64,000 bases of DNA from Parcubacteria group bacterium. GTDB lineage: Bacteria > Patescibacteria > ABY1 > Buchananbacterales > UBA6539. Shown in pieces: positions 33,413-41,163 of this stretch. Below the pieces are notes generated by a model, which worked only from the letters and a program-made list of their open reading frames with translations, searched no databases and was not told where the DNA came from. The position numbers and the translations under genes are program-made. Position 1 is the stretch's first letter. Every line of letters begins with the position of its first letter. The stretch is from contig NYZP01000001.1 of NCBI GenBank assembly GCA_002687175.1, forward strand, positions 160,422 to 224,421, read 5' to 3'.

Positions 33413-35200
33413 TTATTCTAAAACATTTAACTGAGCAATGACTTGATTAAATTGCTCAATTAATTTTTTTACTTCTTCACTCTCTCCTTTGTTTTCCGCC
33501 GTTTTTATCTGTCCTTCAATTTCTTTAAGTTGAAAATTATAATGATTTTCTTTACAAAACTTAGTTGCTTTAATCAACTCATCTCTAATTATTTCTGAAT
33601 CGAAATCAAAAAAATCCTTCTCTGCCAAGAGAACGAGTTTATCAGCAATGACATCGAGGCTGTCGGCTTTAAGTTTATTATGAAATTCTTGATAATCAAA
33701 ATTATCTATATTATTATCAATGTCTTCAGTATAGTAAATAATGAGCTTTTTGTAAAGGTCATTTAAACTATCATCAATAAATATTTCTGGTTCTAGGTTA
33801 TCAATTAGATAAGGCAGATTTATCGGATATTTTAAAACCATGGCTAAAACCTGCTCCAACAACATTGTATTACGACTTTTAGTTACCTGAACAGTGGCTT
33901 CAGTTTTTTCAGGAGATTTTTCTGGTTCTGATTTTGGTAAAGACTCACGTAAGATTGATTCAGTAACATTTAATAAGCTGGATAATTTTTGTAGCCAATG
34001 GGTCTGTTCTATTTTGTTACTTATTTTGTTGATGATTGGCAACAATATTTTGGCGGCTTCTTTTTTACCCTCAACATTACCTAAATTAATACGGTCTAAA
34101 GTTTGATCAAAGTAATAATCCATGATTGACTTAGCATTTTTATTAGCTTCTTCCCAAACCTTTTTATCAGCTTTAATAACATCGTCTGGATCTTTACCGT
34201 CAGGCAACACAATAATTTTAACATTTAGATCTTCAGATAAAGCTAAAGCAATGCCCCGCTTAGCGGCTGATTCACCGGCAACATCAGTGTCAAAAGCAAT
34301 TTTAATATTTTTAGTATATCTTTTCAATAATTTAAGTTGATCTAAAGTAAAAGCCGTTCCTGATGCTGCAATAACGTTCTTTGTTCCAGCCTGCCAAGCA
34401 GCTAAAACATCCATTTGACCTTCAACCACAATGGCGTAATCATTTTTTTTAATATACTCCTTGGCTTTATCTAAATTATAAATAACTAAACTTTTATTAT
34501 AGACTAAAGTTTGTGGCGTGTTGATATATTTACCACCTTTTTCATCAGTTTTTAAAGCTCGGGCAGAAAAACCAACTGGACTACCATGAGCATCATTGAT
34601 CGGAAACATTAAACGACCACGGAACCGATCATAAAATCCTTGACCTCGTTCTTTCTTAACCGTTAAACCAGCTAAAAATATTTCTTGCTCATTGAAACCT
34701 TTACTCTTCAGATGGTTAAACATGTTACCCCAAGAATCATGAGCATAACCTAATTTAAATTCTTCCGTTGTTTCTTTATTAAGTTGACGATCATTAATTA
34801 AATATTCATTAATTTTCTTTGCCGATTCTGGCTTTAAATTCTCAGACCAAAATCTGGATGCCTCTTGGCAAATATCTAAAATCTTATTCTTCTGACTGGC
34901 TAGCTTTGGATCTTGCGCTACCAACTTGACTCCAGCTTTTTGGGCTAACAGTCTTAAAGCCTCTGGAAAATCCATCCCTTCCATCTTCTGGACAAACGTA
35001 AAAATATCACCGCCTTCACTACAGCCAAAACAATGAAAAATTTGTTTGTCTTTAGAAACAACAAAAGATGGAGTTTTTTCATTATGAAAAGGACATAGCG
35101 CTTTCCAGCTATTTGTTCCCGCTTGTTTTAGCCTAATATATTCTGAAACTAACTCAACTATATCAAGTCTATTTTTTATCTCTTCACTTTGATTCGCCAT
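33413..35200 (-). CDS. dnaG: DnaG DNA primase
   Basis: Synthesises RNA primers for replication, 595 residues. The N-terminal zinc ribbon is CPFHNEKTPSF with HCFGC, the TOPRIM core has VVEGQMDVLAAWQAG and KIAFDTDVAGESAAKRG, and a helical C-terminal part follows that would meet the DnaB helicase. It heads the dnaG-rpoD operon. Confidence 0.95.
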   Translation of the reverse strand: MANQSEEIKNRLDIVELVSEYIRLKQAGTNSWKALCPFHNEKTPSFVVSKDKQIFHCFGCSEGGDIFTFVQKMEGMDFPEALRLLAQKAGVKLVAQDPKLASQKNKILDICQEASRFWSENLKPESAKKINEYLINDRQLNKETTEEFKLGYAHDSWGNMFNHLKSKGFNEQEIFLAGLTVKKERGQGFYDRFRGRLMFPINDAHGSPVGFSARALKTDEKGGKYINTPQTLVYNKSLVIYNLDKAKEYIKKNDYAIVVEGQMDVLAAWQAGTKNVIAASGTAFTLDQLKLLKRYTKNIKIAFDTDVAGESAAKRGIALALSEDLNVKIIVLPDGKDPDDVIKADKKVWEEANKNAKSIMDYYFDQTLDRINLGNVEGKKEAAKILLPIINKISNKIEQTHWLQKLSSLLNVTESILRESLPKSEPEKSPEKTEATVQVTKSRNTMLLEQVLAMVLKYPINLPYLIDNLEPEIFIDDSLNDLYKKLIIYYTEDIDNNIDNFDYQEFHNKLKADSLDVIADKLVLLAEKDFFDFDSEIIRDELIKATKFCKENHYNFQLKEIEGQIKTAENKGESEEVKKLIEQFNQVIAQLNVLE

Positions 35201-35307
35201 AAAAGTATTGTCATTGTACTCTAATTATCGTTATTTAGGCAAGAAGACTTTGACTAATTAGTGATTTTCTGCTTTAATAGTATAGTATTAAAAACTTTTC
35301 ATAATAG

Positions 35308-35372
35308 AGTGGAGGGGTGCCCCCGGCAGCTTGCCCCGTTGAAGAACGGGGCCGGGGCAGGCTCCGTGGTCT
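35308..35372 (+). repeat. GC-rich palindromic block joined to a tRNA-Ser-like 5' fragment
   Basis: The sequence opens with GGAGGGGTGCC, matching the 5' end of the nearby tRNA-Ser, then turns into a GC palindrome with a perfect hairpin GCCCCGTT-GAAG-AACGGGGC, and ends CTCCGTGG, like the tRNA-Ser variable/T region. It looks like a decayed third tRNA-Ser copy interrupted by a palindrome. No gene here. Confidence 0.5.
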
Positions 35373-35394
35373 ATAAATATTTATTAAGAACAAA

Positions 35395-35432
35395 GCGGAG
35401 GGGTGCCAGAGTGGTCGAATGGGACAGTCTTG
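35395..35432 (+). repeat. 38-bp direct repeat: 5' half of tRNA-Ser
   Basis: Bases 35395-35432 are identical to 35727-35764, the 5' half of the intact tRNA-Ser up to the anticodon loop. The copy breaks off at a twin-hairpin repeat. The two direct copies bracket the GIY-YIG gene. Confidence 0.85.
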
Positions 35433-35433
35433 C

Positions 35434-35462
35434 CCGCCAGAGGCGGGTCCGCCTTCGGCGGA
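35434..35462. repeat. Twin-hairpin palindromic repeat (copy 2)
   Basis: 29 bp forming CCGCC-AGA-GGCGG and TCCGCC-TTC-GGCGGA; two differences from the copy at 17893-17921. It sits exactly where the tRNA-Ser fragment is interrupted. Confidence 0.8.
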
Positions 35463-35480
35463 AAAACAACTACCTTGAGT

Positions 35481-35765
35481 ATGCCTTGCACTTATATTTT
35501 ATATAGTAGGTCAACCAACAAATTTTATACTGGATCAAGCAGAGAAAAAGCCGCTAATAATCGTTTAAAATCACATAACGCCGGAAAAACTAAATCGACA
35601 AAAGCTGGCCGTCCCTGGATAATTATTCATCAAGAAAAATACCAAAATTATACTGATGCCAGAAAAAGAGAAATTTTTTTAAAATCAGGTCAAGGACGCA
35701 AATATATTAAAACTTTAAACAGCAGAGCGGAGGGGTGCCAGAGTGGTCGAATGGGACAGTCTTGA
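35481..35765 (+). CDS. GIY-YIG domain endonuclease-like protein, C-terminus running into tRNA-Ser
   Basis: A 94-residue small GIY-YIG protein (UPF0213/YhbQ type): PCTYILYSRSTNKFYTGSS, RLKSHNAGKTKSTKAGRPW and the KREIFLKSGQGRKYIKTL ending. GIY-YIG domains cleave DNA in homing, repair and mobile-element enzymes. The normal family end is near KTL; the last 15 or so codons (RAEGCQSGRMGQS) are read from the 5' half of the tRNA-Ser gene. The ATG at 35481 is chosen because the upstream GTG start at 35403 would translate the tRNA fragment and the palindrome. Confidence 0.8.
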   Translation: MPCTYILYSRSTNKFYTGSSREKAANNRLKSHNAGKTKSTKAGRPWIIIHQEKYQNYTDARKREIFLKSGQGRKYIKTLNSRAEGCQSGRMGQS

Positions 35766-35815
35766 AAACTGTTGAGGCAGCAATGTCTCCGTGGGTTCGA
35801 ATCCCACTCCCTCCG
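35729..35815 (+). tRNA. tRNA-Ser(TGA)
   Basis: An 87-nt class II tRNA: acceptor GGAGGGG/TCCCTCC, anticodon stem ACAGT/ACTGT with loop CTTGAAA (anticodon TGA), a long variable arm and T arm GTGGG-TTCGAAT-CCCAC. Its 5' half is repeated 332 bp upstream on the far side of the GIY-YIG gene. Confidence 0.95.
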
Positions 35816-35841
35816 CTCTGCTGTTTATTTAACTTATAAGA

Positions 35842-35933
<92 letters not shown>

Positions 35934-35951
35934 TTTTACATTCAGCGAAAT

Positions 35952-37304
35952 ATGGTAGACTCAGCAATAGAACGCGCGCAAAACGAAAACGAAAACTACG
36001 ATCGCCTTATTGGCGAGAAAAAAATATTAGAATACCTCAATACTGTATTGAAAGGAGAAAAACCTGAATCGTTTATTGCGCGGCCAATGAGCCAAGATTG
36101 CAAAGTAGCTGTAATGATTCCTGCCTATAATGAAAGTGCGTCAAATATCTTGCGTTCTTTGTCATCTTTAGCAGAACAAGAAGAAGTCGACCCTAATTTA
36201 TTTGAGGTTGATTTGGTTGTAAACAATCGCAGAATTGATGCCGAGCAAAACACTCCTGCGTTTTTAGCAAATCAAGAATCAATAAGATTAATAAAATACA
36301 TAAATGGCGAATCTCAAGAAATACCAGAAGGTTTAACTACTGAACAAGCTGAACAGATAGAAAAAATAAGAAAGGCGGAAATAAAAATCAACGTCATTGA
36401 TAAATCTTCAGTAAATACATCAGATGAAGAAAATAATGTTGGCGTCGCAAGAGATAGGGCTGGGGCTGAAATCCTTGATAGGTTTATGAAATCGTCTGGC
36501 AACACAGAGGGCGCTCTTGCAATCACTGATTGCGACTGCACATTTTCCCGCAATTTTATAAAGTCGTTAATTCAGTCATTTGAACAACATAAAATCAACG
36601 GGGTTTCTGGTAATTTAGAGTTTGAAATTGATTCCTCATTGCCCAACCAAGAGTTGATTAAAAAAGCTTTTGATATTTATATGGGTAAGAACGGGCCCAA
36701 ACAAGATTATTCAGGTGAGCCTAATTTCAAAATTCAAAAAGAAGGTGCCCTGCAAGCCGGTGCGAATATGGCTGTAACCGCAAAGGCGTGGGCAATGGTT
36801 AATGGAATGCCTAGAATCGCTGGCGGTGAAGATATTCGCTTTGGCAAAAATATTGAAGATTTACGGGGACAAGTAGCAAAAAATTACGACTACACTATTA
36901 CATCCCTTATACGCGTTTCAGAGCGTACCGGCTTGCAGGGCAATGGAAGAATAGTTAAAAAAATAAAAGAATCCGTGGACGATTTTGTTGCGGGTAAAAC
37001 AGATAGAATCGTTGTTGAAGATAGAGAAATGGTTGATAAATTTTTTAATGGAGTTTTACGAGCAAATGAAAGTAAGGCGTTAAAAGGAAAATTATTTTTA
37101 GATTTAATGAAAGAATGCAATTTTAAACAAAATAATATTCCTGAGGCAGAATACGATGAACTGGCAAGTGAAATTAATACAGAATTGGAAAAACCAAGGT
37201 CGGAGCAAGAATTGAAAAAGATTGAAAGATTGATTTTAGAGAAAATTTATCCTTACTATCCAGAAAGAGATGTAACTGATAAAATAGTAAAGAAAGAATC
37301 TTAG
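35952..37304 (+). CDS. Family 2-type glycosyltransferase
   Basis: From the ATG at 35952 it has 450 residues. The GT-A fold is indicated by VAVMIPAYNESASNILRSL, NVGVARDRAGAEIL, the metal-binding DCDC within AITDCDCTF, NGVSGNLEFE, and the late acceptor motif GGEDIRFG. Such enzymes transfer sugars from nucleotide-sugars to surface polymers. The C-terminal 130 residues are charged, helical and unassigned. The longer frame starting at 35874 would begin within the tRNA-Ser gene and is rejected. Confidence 0.8.
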   Translation: MVDSAIERAQNENENYDRLIGEKKILEYLNTVLKGEKPESFIARPMSQDCKVAVMIPAYNESASNILRSLSSLAEQEEVDPNLFEVDLVVNNRRIDAEQNTPAFLANQESIRLIKYINGESQEIPEGLTTEQAEQIEKIRKAEIKINVIDKSSVNTSDEENNVGVARDRAGAEILDRFMKSSGNTEGALAITDCDCTFSRNFIKSLIQSFEQHKINGVSGNLEFEIDSSLPNQELIKKAFDIYMGKNGPKQDYSGEPNFKIQKEGALQAGANMAVTAKAWAMVNGMPRIAGGEDIRFGKNIEDLRGQVAKNYDYTITSLIRVSERTGLQGNGRIVKKIKESVDDFVAGKTDRIVVEDREMVDKFFNGVLRANESKALKGKLFLDLMKECNFKQNNIPEAEYDELASEINTELEKPRSEQELKKIERLILEKIYPYYPERDVTDKIVKKES

Positions 37305-37640
37305 GCGGCGCGCCAACTTCGTTGGCACGAAATTCGGCGACGGCGGAAAGCGAGGGCGGGCAAAAATTCCTTCCCCCCCCCAACCCCCTTCCTTTTTGCC
37401 CGCCCGAGCGTTGGGGTGGGAAGCGGCTCGTCTCTGCGTCAGCAGAGAAGCAAAGCTCGCAAAAATTGTTTCCTTAATTAAAATTTGCGCGCGCCCATTA
37501 AAAGAAAAAGAAATTTTTGCGAGCTTTGCTGGCCGCCGTCAGGCGGCGAGCCGATGGGCGGGTTCACTCAGCGAAATCCGTAGGATTTTGCTCAAACATT
37601 GTTCGAACTTCGTCCAAAAAACACCGCCACTATTAAAAAT
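37305..37640. repeat. Gene-free GC island with inverted repeats
   Basis: Between the glycosyltransferase and dsbA lies about 340 bp of mixed GC-rich palindromes. Most striking is a perfect 19-bp inverted pair (37449-37467, AGCAAAGCTCGCAAAAATT, and its inverse at 37512-37530). There is also a GCCGCC-GTCA-GGCGGC hairpin near 37532 and AAATCC-GTA-GGATTT near 37576. Runs of eight or more C and duplicated GGGCGGGCAAAAA motifs occur. No gene supported. Confidence 0.65.
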
Positions 37641-37665
37641 CTAAAAAATTATTTTTAATTAAAAA

Positions 37666-37696
37666 AATACCCGCTAGATCAATTCTAGCGGGTATT
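37666..37696. terminator. Bidirectional terminator between the glycosyltransferase and dsbA
   Basis: A perfect 13-bp stem AATACCCGCTAGA/TCTAGCGGGTATT with a five-base loop and A/T-rich flanks on both sides; it ends the minus-strand dsbA unit. Confidence 0.8.
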
Positions 37697-37709
37697 TAAA
37701 ATTAAATTT

Positions 37710-38435
37710 TTAGTTTAACAAACCATCAATAATTGTAGTAAAGGTGGCCAGAGGATAAGCTCCTTTTACTAATTCACTGTTAACGAAAGTTCCCGGGGTT
37801 CCAGTGATTCCAGCTGCTTGAGCTTCGGCTGCTTGACCATTAACTTTACTGGCATACTTATCTGAATCAAGACAGCTATCAAACTGACTTTGATTTAAAC
37901 CAAGATTACCAGCGTATGATTTAAGATTAGTGATTTGTAAAGCAGTTTGATTTTCAAACAAGGTATCATGATATTCCCAAAATTGGCCCTGTTCACCAGC
38001 ACATTCAGAGGCCTCGGCCGCTTTTTGAGCTTGAGGGTGAATTGAGTTTAAAGGAAAGTGTCGGTAAACCAATCGAACGTCACCTTCATACTGTTCTAAT
38101 ACTTGTTCAAGGGTTGGGATGTGTCTTTGACAAAATGGACACTGAAAATCAGAGTACTCTATTAACGTTACCGAAGCATCTACATTACCTCTAATGTGAT
38201 CAGCGTCAGTCACTTCAGCCACCTTGGAACTATCTCCAGTAGAAGGCGGGGATGGAGGTGTTGGTGAAGGCGTTGGAGCAGTGTTAGTACCGGCTACTGA
38301 ATCACTGGTAGTTCCTGGTTGATTATCGGTTAACATAACTGCTAGAGCAATAACACTAACAATGGCAATACCTCCTACCAAACCCATTACCAAACTTTGC
38401 TTGGACGACATGTCAAAAAAATCTCGTTCAGACAT
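37710..38435 (-). CDS. DsbA-like thiol-disulfide oxidoreductase, membrane-anchored
   Basis: Secreted, membrane-tethered thioredoxin-fold protein that introduces or shuffles disulfides outside the cell, 241 residues. Membrane helix about 18-38, a Pro/Thr linker, then VTLIEYSDFQCPFCQRHIPTL with the active pair CPFC, and the cis-Pro region GITGTPGTFVN. The ATG at 38435 is preferred over a TTG at 38453. It would serve the many cysteine-rich pilins and surface proteins in this window (inference). Confidence 0.92.
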   Translation of the reverse strand: MSERDFFDMSSKQSLVMGLVGGIAIVSVIALAVMLTDNQPGTTSDSVAGTNTAPTPSPTPPSPPSTGDSSKVAEVTDADHIRGNVDASVTLIEYSDFQCPFCQRHIPTLEQVLEQYEGDVRLVYRHFPLNSIHPQAQKAAEASECAGEQGQFWEYHDTLFENQTALQITNLKSYAGNLGLNQSQFDSCLDSDKYASKVNGQAAEAQAAGITGTPGTFVNSELVKGAYPLATFTTIIDGLLN

Positions 38436-38491
38436 AAATTTCAAATTAATCAATAATTAAATCTTTTTTATTATATGATAACTATGTTATT

Positions 38492-39955
38492 TTAGTCAAC
38501 ATTGGGCTTTTTGGTGTGCCAATCAGTTGCCTGCTGATATTGATGCCCAACTCTTAAAATAGTTCCTTCGTCAAACTGCTTTCCAATAATTTGCAGACCC
38601 ACGGGTAGCTCTTTTTCGCCATCTTTTGGTTTAGCCATGCCACACGGCAGAGAAACTCCAGGCAGCCCAGCAATATTAGCTGTTACTGTAAAAACATCAT
38701 TTAAATACATAGTGATAGGATCTTCAATTTTTTCACCTAATTTAAAAGCTGGCGTAGGAGTTGTGGGGGTTACCAAACAATCAACCTGTTTAAAAACATT
38801 TTCAAAATCTTTTTTAATTAGAGTTCTAACTTTTTGAGCTTTTAGATAGTAAGCATCATAGTAACCAGCAGATAATGAATAGGTTCCAACCATTATGCGT
38901 CTCCGTACTTCATCTCCAAAACCAGTTGCCTTAGTTTTTAAATATTGATCTAAAAGATTTTCTGCTGGTTCAACACTACCATACCTAATACCATCATAAC
39001 GTGCTAAATTTGAACTTAATTCGGATGGCATAATAATATAGTAAACCGGTAAACCATATTTAGTATGAGGTAAGCTAACATCAACAATTTCTGCTCCTAA
39101 ATCTTTTAATTGATCAATTGCTTGTTTAACAACTTTTTCAACTTCTGGATCAATACCTTCAATAAAATATTCTTTTGGTATTCCAATTTTTAATCCTTTA
39201 ATGTCTTTATTAATTTCGTTAACATAGTCAGGAACATCTTTATTTACTATAGTGGAATCTTTTTTATCCAAGCTGGCAATTTGTTTTAAAACAATAGCTG
39301 CGTCTTCTACCGTTTTCGTTACTGGACCAACTTGATCTAAAGATGATGCCATGGCAATTACTCCATAACGGGAAACTCGTCCATAAGTTGGCTTTAGTCC
39401 TACCACGCCTGTCAGAGAAGCTGGCTGTCTAATTGAGCCTCCAGTGTCAGTACCAAGAGCATAAATACATTGATCAGCTGACACCGAAGCGGTTGAACCT
39501 CCAGAGCTGCCACCAGGAACCCTCTCTAAATCCCAGGGATTTTTGGTCTGGCCAAAGTAAGAAGTTTCAGTTGATGATCCACAAGCAAATTCATCCATAT
39601 TAGTTTTACCAACAATAACTGCATCATCCCCTAAATTTTTAACCGCTGTTGAAGAGTACGGTGGGGTATAATTTTCTAAAATTTTTGAAGCGGCCGTGGT
39701 TTTAATATCCTTAGTACAAAAAATATCTTTTATGCCGACAGGAATACCGGACAAGGGATTTTCAAAATTTTCTGCATCATCAACCTTCTTGGCCTTAGCC
39801 AGGGCTTCATCTTTAGTAACCGTAATAAAAGCTTTTAGCTTTTCGTCTGTCTTTTCAATATTATCTAAACAAACTTGGGTTAACTCAACTGAAGAAAATT
39901 CTTTTTTCTTCAAACCTTCATTGGCCTGTTTGATTGTCAGTTCGTTTAAATTCAT
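38492..39955 (-). CDS. gatA: GatA, Asp-tRNA(Asn)/Glu-tRNA(Gln) amidotransferase subunit A
   Basis: Amidase subunit of GatCAB, which converts mischarged Asp-tRNA(Asn) or Glu-tRNA(Gln) to the amides, using glutamine. 487 residues with the amidase signature VPGGSSGGSTASV, the catalytic lysine region PVGIKDIFCT and GTDTGGSIRQPASLTG. The ATG at 39955 follows the gatC stop; an in-frame TTG upstream is unlikely. gatB is not in the window. The three tRNA-Asn genes could be its substrates. Confidence 0.95.
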   Translation of the reverse strand: MNLNELTIKQANEGLKKKEFSSVELTQVCLDNIEKTDEKLKAFITVTKDEALAKAKKVDDAENFENPLSGIPVGIKDIFCTKDIKTTAASKILENYTPPYSSTAVKNLGDDAVIVGKTNMDEFACGSSTETSYFGQTKNPWDLERVPGGSSGGSTASVSADQCIYALGTDTGGSIRQPASLTGVVGLKPTYGRVSRYGVIAMASSLDQVGPVTKTVEDAAIVLKQIASLDKKDSTIVNKDVPDYVNEINKDIKGLKIGIPKEYFIEGIDPEVEKVVKQAIDQLKDLGAEIVDVSLPHTKYGLPVYYIIMPSELSSNLARYDGIRYGSVEPAENLLDQYLKTKATGFGDEVRRRIMVGTYSLSAGYYDAYYLKAQKVRTLIKKDFENVFKQVDCLVTPTTPTPAFKLGEKIEDPITMYLNDVFTVTANIAGLPGVSLPCGMAKPKDGEKELPVGLQIIGKQFDEGTILRVGHQYQQATDWHTKKPNVD

Positions 39956-39956
39956 A

Positions 39957-40250
39957 CTATTCAAACACTGCTTTGGTCTTAATTAAATCATCTTCGGTTT
40001 TGGGTGCTTGCTTAAGTAATTTATCACGGACTTCCTTGTCAGTTTCTTCAACTGAGTCTTCACGCATCACATTTTCCAACCCAGTCACTTGAGCACTTGG
40101 CTCAACACCATCAGTCTTAACTTCTTTTAACTGTTCAACATAATCTAAAATAGAGGAAAGCTGAGTAGTAAACTTCTCTTTTTCCTCTTCAGTTAAGCCC
40201 AGACGGGCTAATATGGCTATTTTTTCGACTTCTTCTTTAGATAAAGACAT
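39957..40250 (-). CDS. gatC: GatC, amidotransferase subunit C
   Basis: Small 97-residue stabilising subunit of GatCAB: LSKEEVEKIAILARLGLTEEE at the start, TTQLSSILDYVEQLKEV in the middle and a conserved VMREDSV stretch toward the end. It is directly followed by gatA. Its own start faces the divergent RNA promoter at 40288. Confidence 0.95.
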   Translation of the reverse strand: MSLSKEEVEKIAILARLGLTEEEKEKFTTQLSSILDYVEQLKEVKTDGVEPSAQVTGLENVMREDSVEETDKEVRDKLLKQAPKTEDDLIKTKAVFE

Positions 40251-40287
40251 AAATAATACCTATATAGTATAGCCACAATTTATCCAT

Positions 40288-40316
40288 TTGACAACCTAAA
40301 ACAGTAATGATATCAT
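40288..40316 (+). promoter_or_regulatory. sigma-70 promoter of the RNA-only transcription unit
   Basis: TTGACA (40288-40293), exactly 17 bases, TATCAT (40311-40316), reading right toward the two tRNA-like elements; the predicted start is near 40323. Confidence 0.8.
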
Positions 40317-40353
40317 TTTTATTATTCCAATAAACTATTTTGTTTTATTGGTA

Positions 40354-40478
40354 GGGCTTGTAGCTCAGGGGTAGAGCGTCTGAGACCAACATTTTAATCA
40401 ATCAGTGAGGGTACCCGATCTGTGCGATGATGTTGGAAAATCAGAAAGTCAGGGGTTCAAATCCCTTCAGGCCCACCA
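40354..40478 (+). tRNA. tRNA-Ile-like element with a long hairpin in place of the anticodon loop
   Basis: The body is a normal tRNA: acceptor GGGCTTG/CAGGCCC followed by ACCA, D arm GCTC-AGGGGTA-GAGC and T arm AGGGG-TTCAAAT-CCCTT, as in bacterial tRNA-Ile. The anticodon stem TCTGA/TCAGA is present (40379-40383, 40441-40445), but instead of a seven-base loop there is a second stem CCAACAT/ATGTTGG (40386-40392, 40430-40436) and a 37-base loop. There is no T33 or readable anticodon. It could be a tRNA with an unknown intron or a tRNA-shaped RNA; the 57-base insert is too small for a group I intron. Confidence 0.7.
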
Positions 40479-40495
40479 TTTTTTGTTCTTAAAGA

Positions 40496-40575
40496 GCTGG
40501 GGTAGCTCAGTGGTAGAGCTGTTGACTTCTTCGGATAGTTGATGGTCGGGGGTTCAAATCCCTCCTCCAGCTCCA
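40496..40575 (+). tRNA. tRNA-like element whose anticodon arm is capped by a UUCG tetraloop
   Basis: Cloverleaf body with acceptor GCTGGGG/CTCCAGC, encoded TCCA, D arm GCTC-AGTGGTA-GAGC and T arm GGGGG-TTCAAAT-CCCTC. The anticodon position holds TTGACTTC-TTCG-GATAGTTGA, which pairs as a continuous stem (two wobbles, one bulge) closed by a C(UUCG)G tetraloop, so no anticodon is exposed. The acceptor pairing extends two more bases (GA with TC). It cannot decode in this form; it follows the first element by 17 bases in the same predicted transcript. Confidence 0.7.
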
Positions 40576-41150
40576 ATTACTTTTGATCCGGTCCCCGCTG
40601 AAAAGTGGCGATACGTCTATTTGACAGAACCGAGGGGTTCTCCAAACAGAGAAGACAGGGTAATGTCACCGGATCTTGGAACGGATGTCCTCGGACATAG
40701 TGTTCTCCCCCTATCTAGGGCGAACTAATGCGCAAGCATTATTACTTCAGACTTTGGTCTGACCGTTCCGCCAATGTTTCAACTTTGTCTCGAATTCGCA
40801 AGAGGCGAGACGAGTTGACCCCGGACACTCAGACTGCACCCCCAGCCTGAGTGTCCACTCTACATTTTTTCCAGCCTGAATCCCTTGCGGCCAGGCTGTC
40901 ACCTGGGGTCACCTGGATAACCCGAGTCTGGGTGACCCCTCTATTACAATGTCCCGCGCTCAAGCGCTTGGCATAGGCACATCTTTATCTTCAAAAGCCC
41001 AAACAAACTCGACGAGACCATGATTTGGTGCAACCCTTCAAAAGAGGATCCCGGGATTCTCTGGCGCTAGGCGTTCAATCCTTTCATGTCTTTCGAAAAA
41101 AAATCGCTCTTAGCTGTGAGCGGCGTAACGGGCTCCTAGAAGGTGATGTG
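40576..41150 (+). ncRNA. Large structured RNA (about 585 nt), class unknown
   Basis: No open frame of note; instead a dense set of perfect helices: GATCCGGT/ACCGGATC (40585-40592, 40668-40675) enclosing GAAA- and GAGG-capped hairpins; GGAACGG/CCGTTCC (40678-40684, 40763-40769) enclosing four hairpins including TAATGC-GCAA-GCATTA; GGACACTCAG/CTGAGTGTCC (40823-40832, 40847-40856); CAGCCTG/CAGGCTG; GGGGTCACC/GGTGACCCC (40905-40913, 40931-40939); GCGC-TCAA-GCGC; GAGGATCC/GGATTCTC; CGCTC/GAGCG. GNRA-type loops read correctly on the plus strand. RNase P and tmRNA signatures were not found. Confidence 0.75.
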
Positions 41151-41163
41151 CCTTCTTTTTTTA
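41138..41163 (+). terminator. Intrinsic terminator of the RNA unit
   Basis: Stem AGAAGG/CCTTCT (41138-41143, 41151-41156) with a seven-base loop and a seven-to-eight T run, just before the converging ligA stop. Confidence 0.85.

Noticed and set aside
35403..35480. GTG start extending the GIY-YIG protein upstream
   Set aside because: The extension would translate the tRNA-Ser half copy and the twin hairpin; the family N-terminus begins at the ATG at 35481.
40384..40440. Group I intron in the tRNA-Ile-like element
   Set aside because: The insert is only 57 bases and lacks the P3-P8 core elements of group I introns.
40576..41150. RNase P RNA or tmRNA as the identity of the large RNA
   Set aside because: I looked on both strands for the conserved P4 region (GAGGAAAGTCC type), the ACAGAA end, the tmRNA tag frame and its 5'/3' pairing, and did not find them; the CCA-ended element upstream has a D arm and is a tRNA shape.
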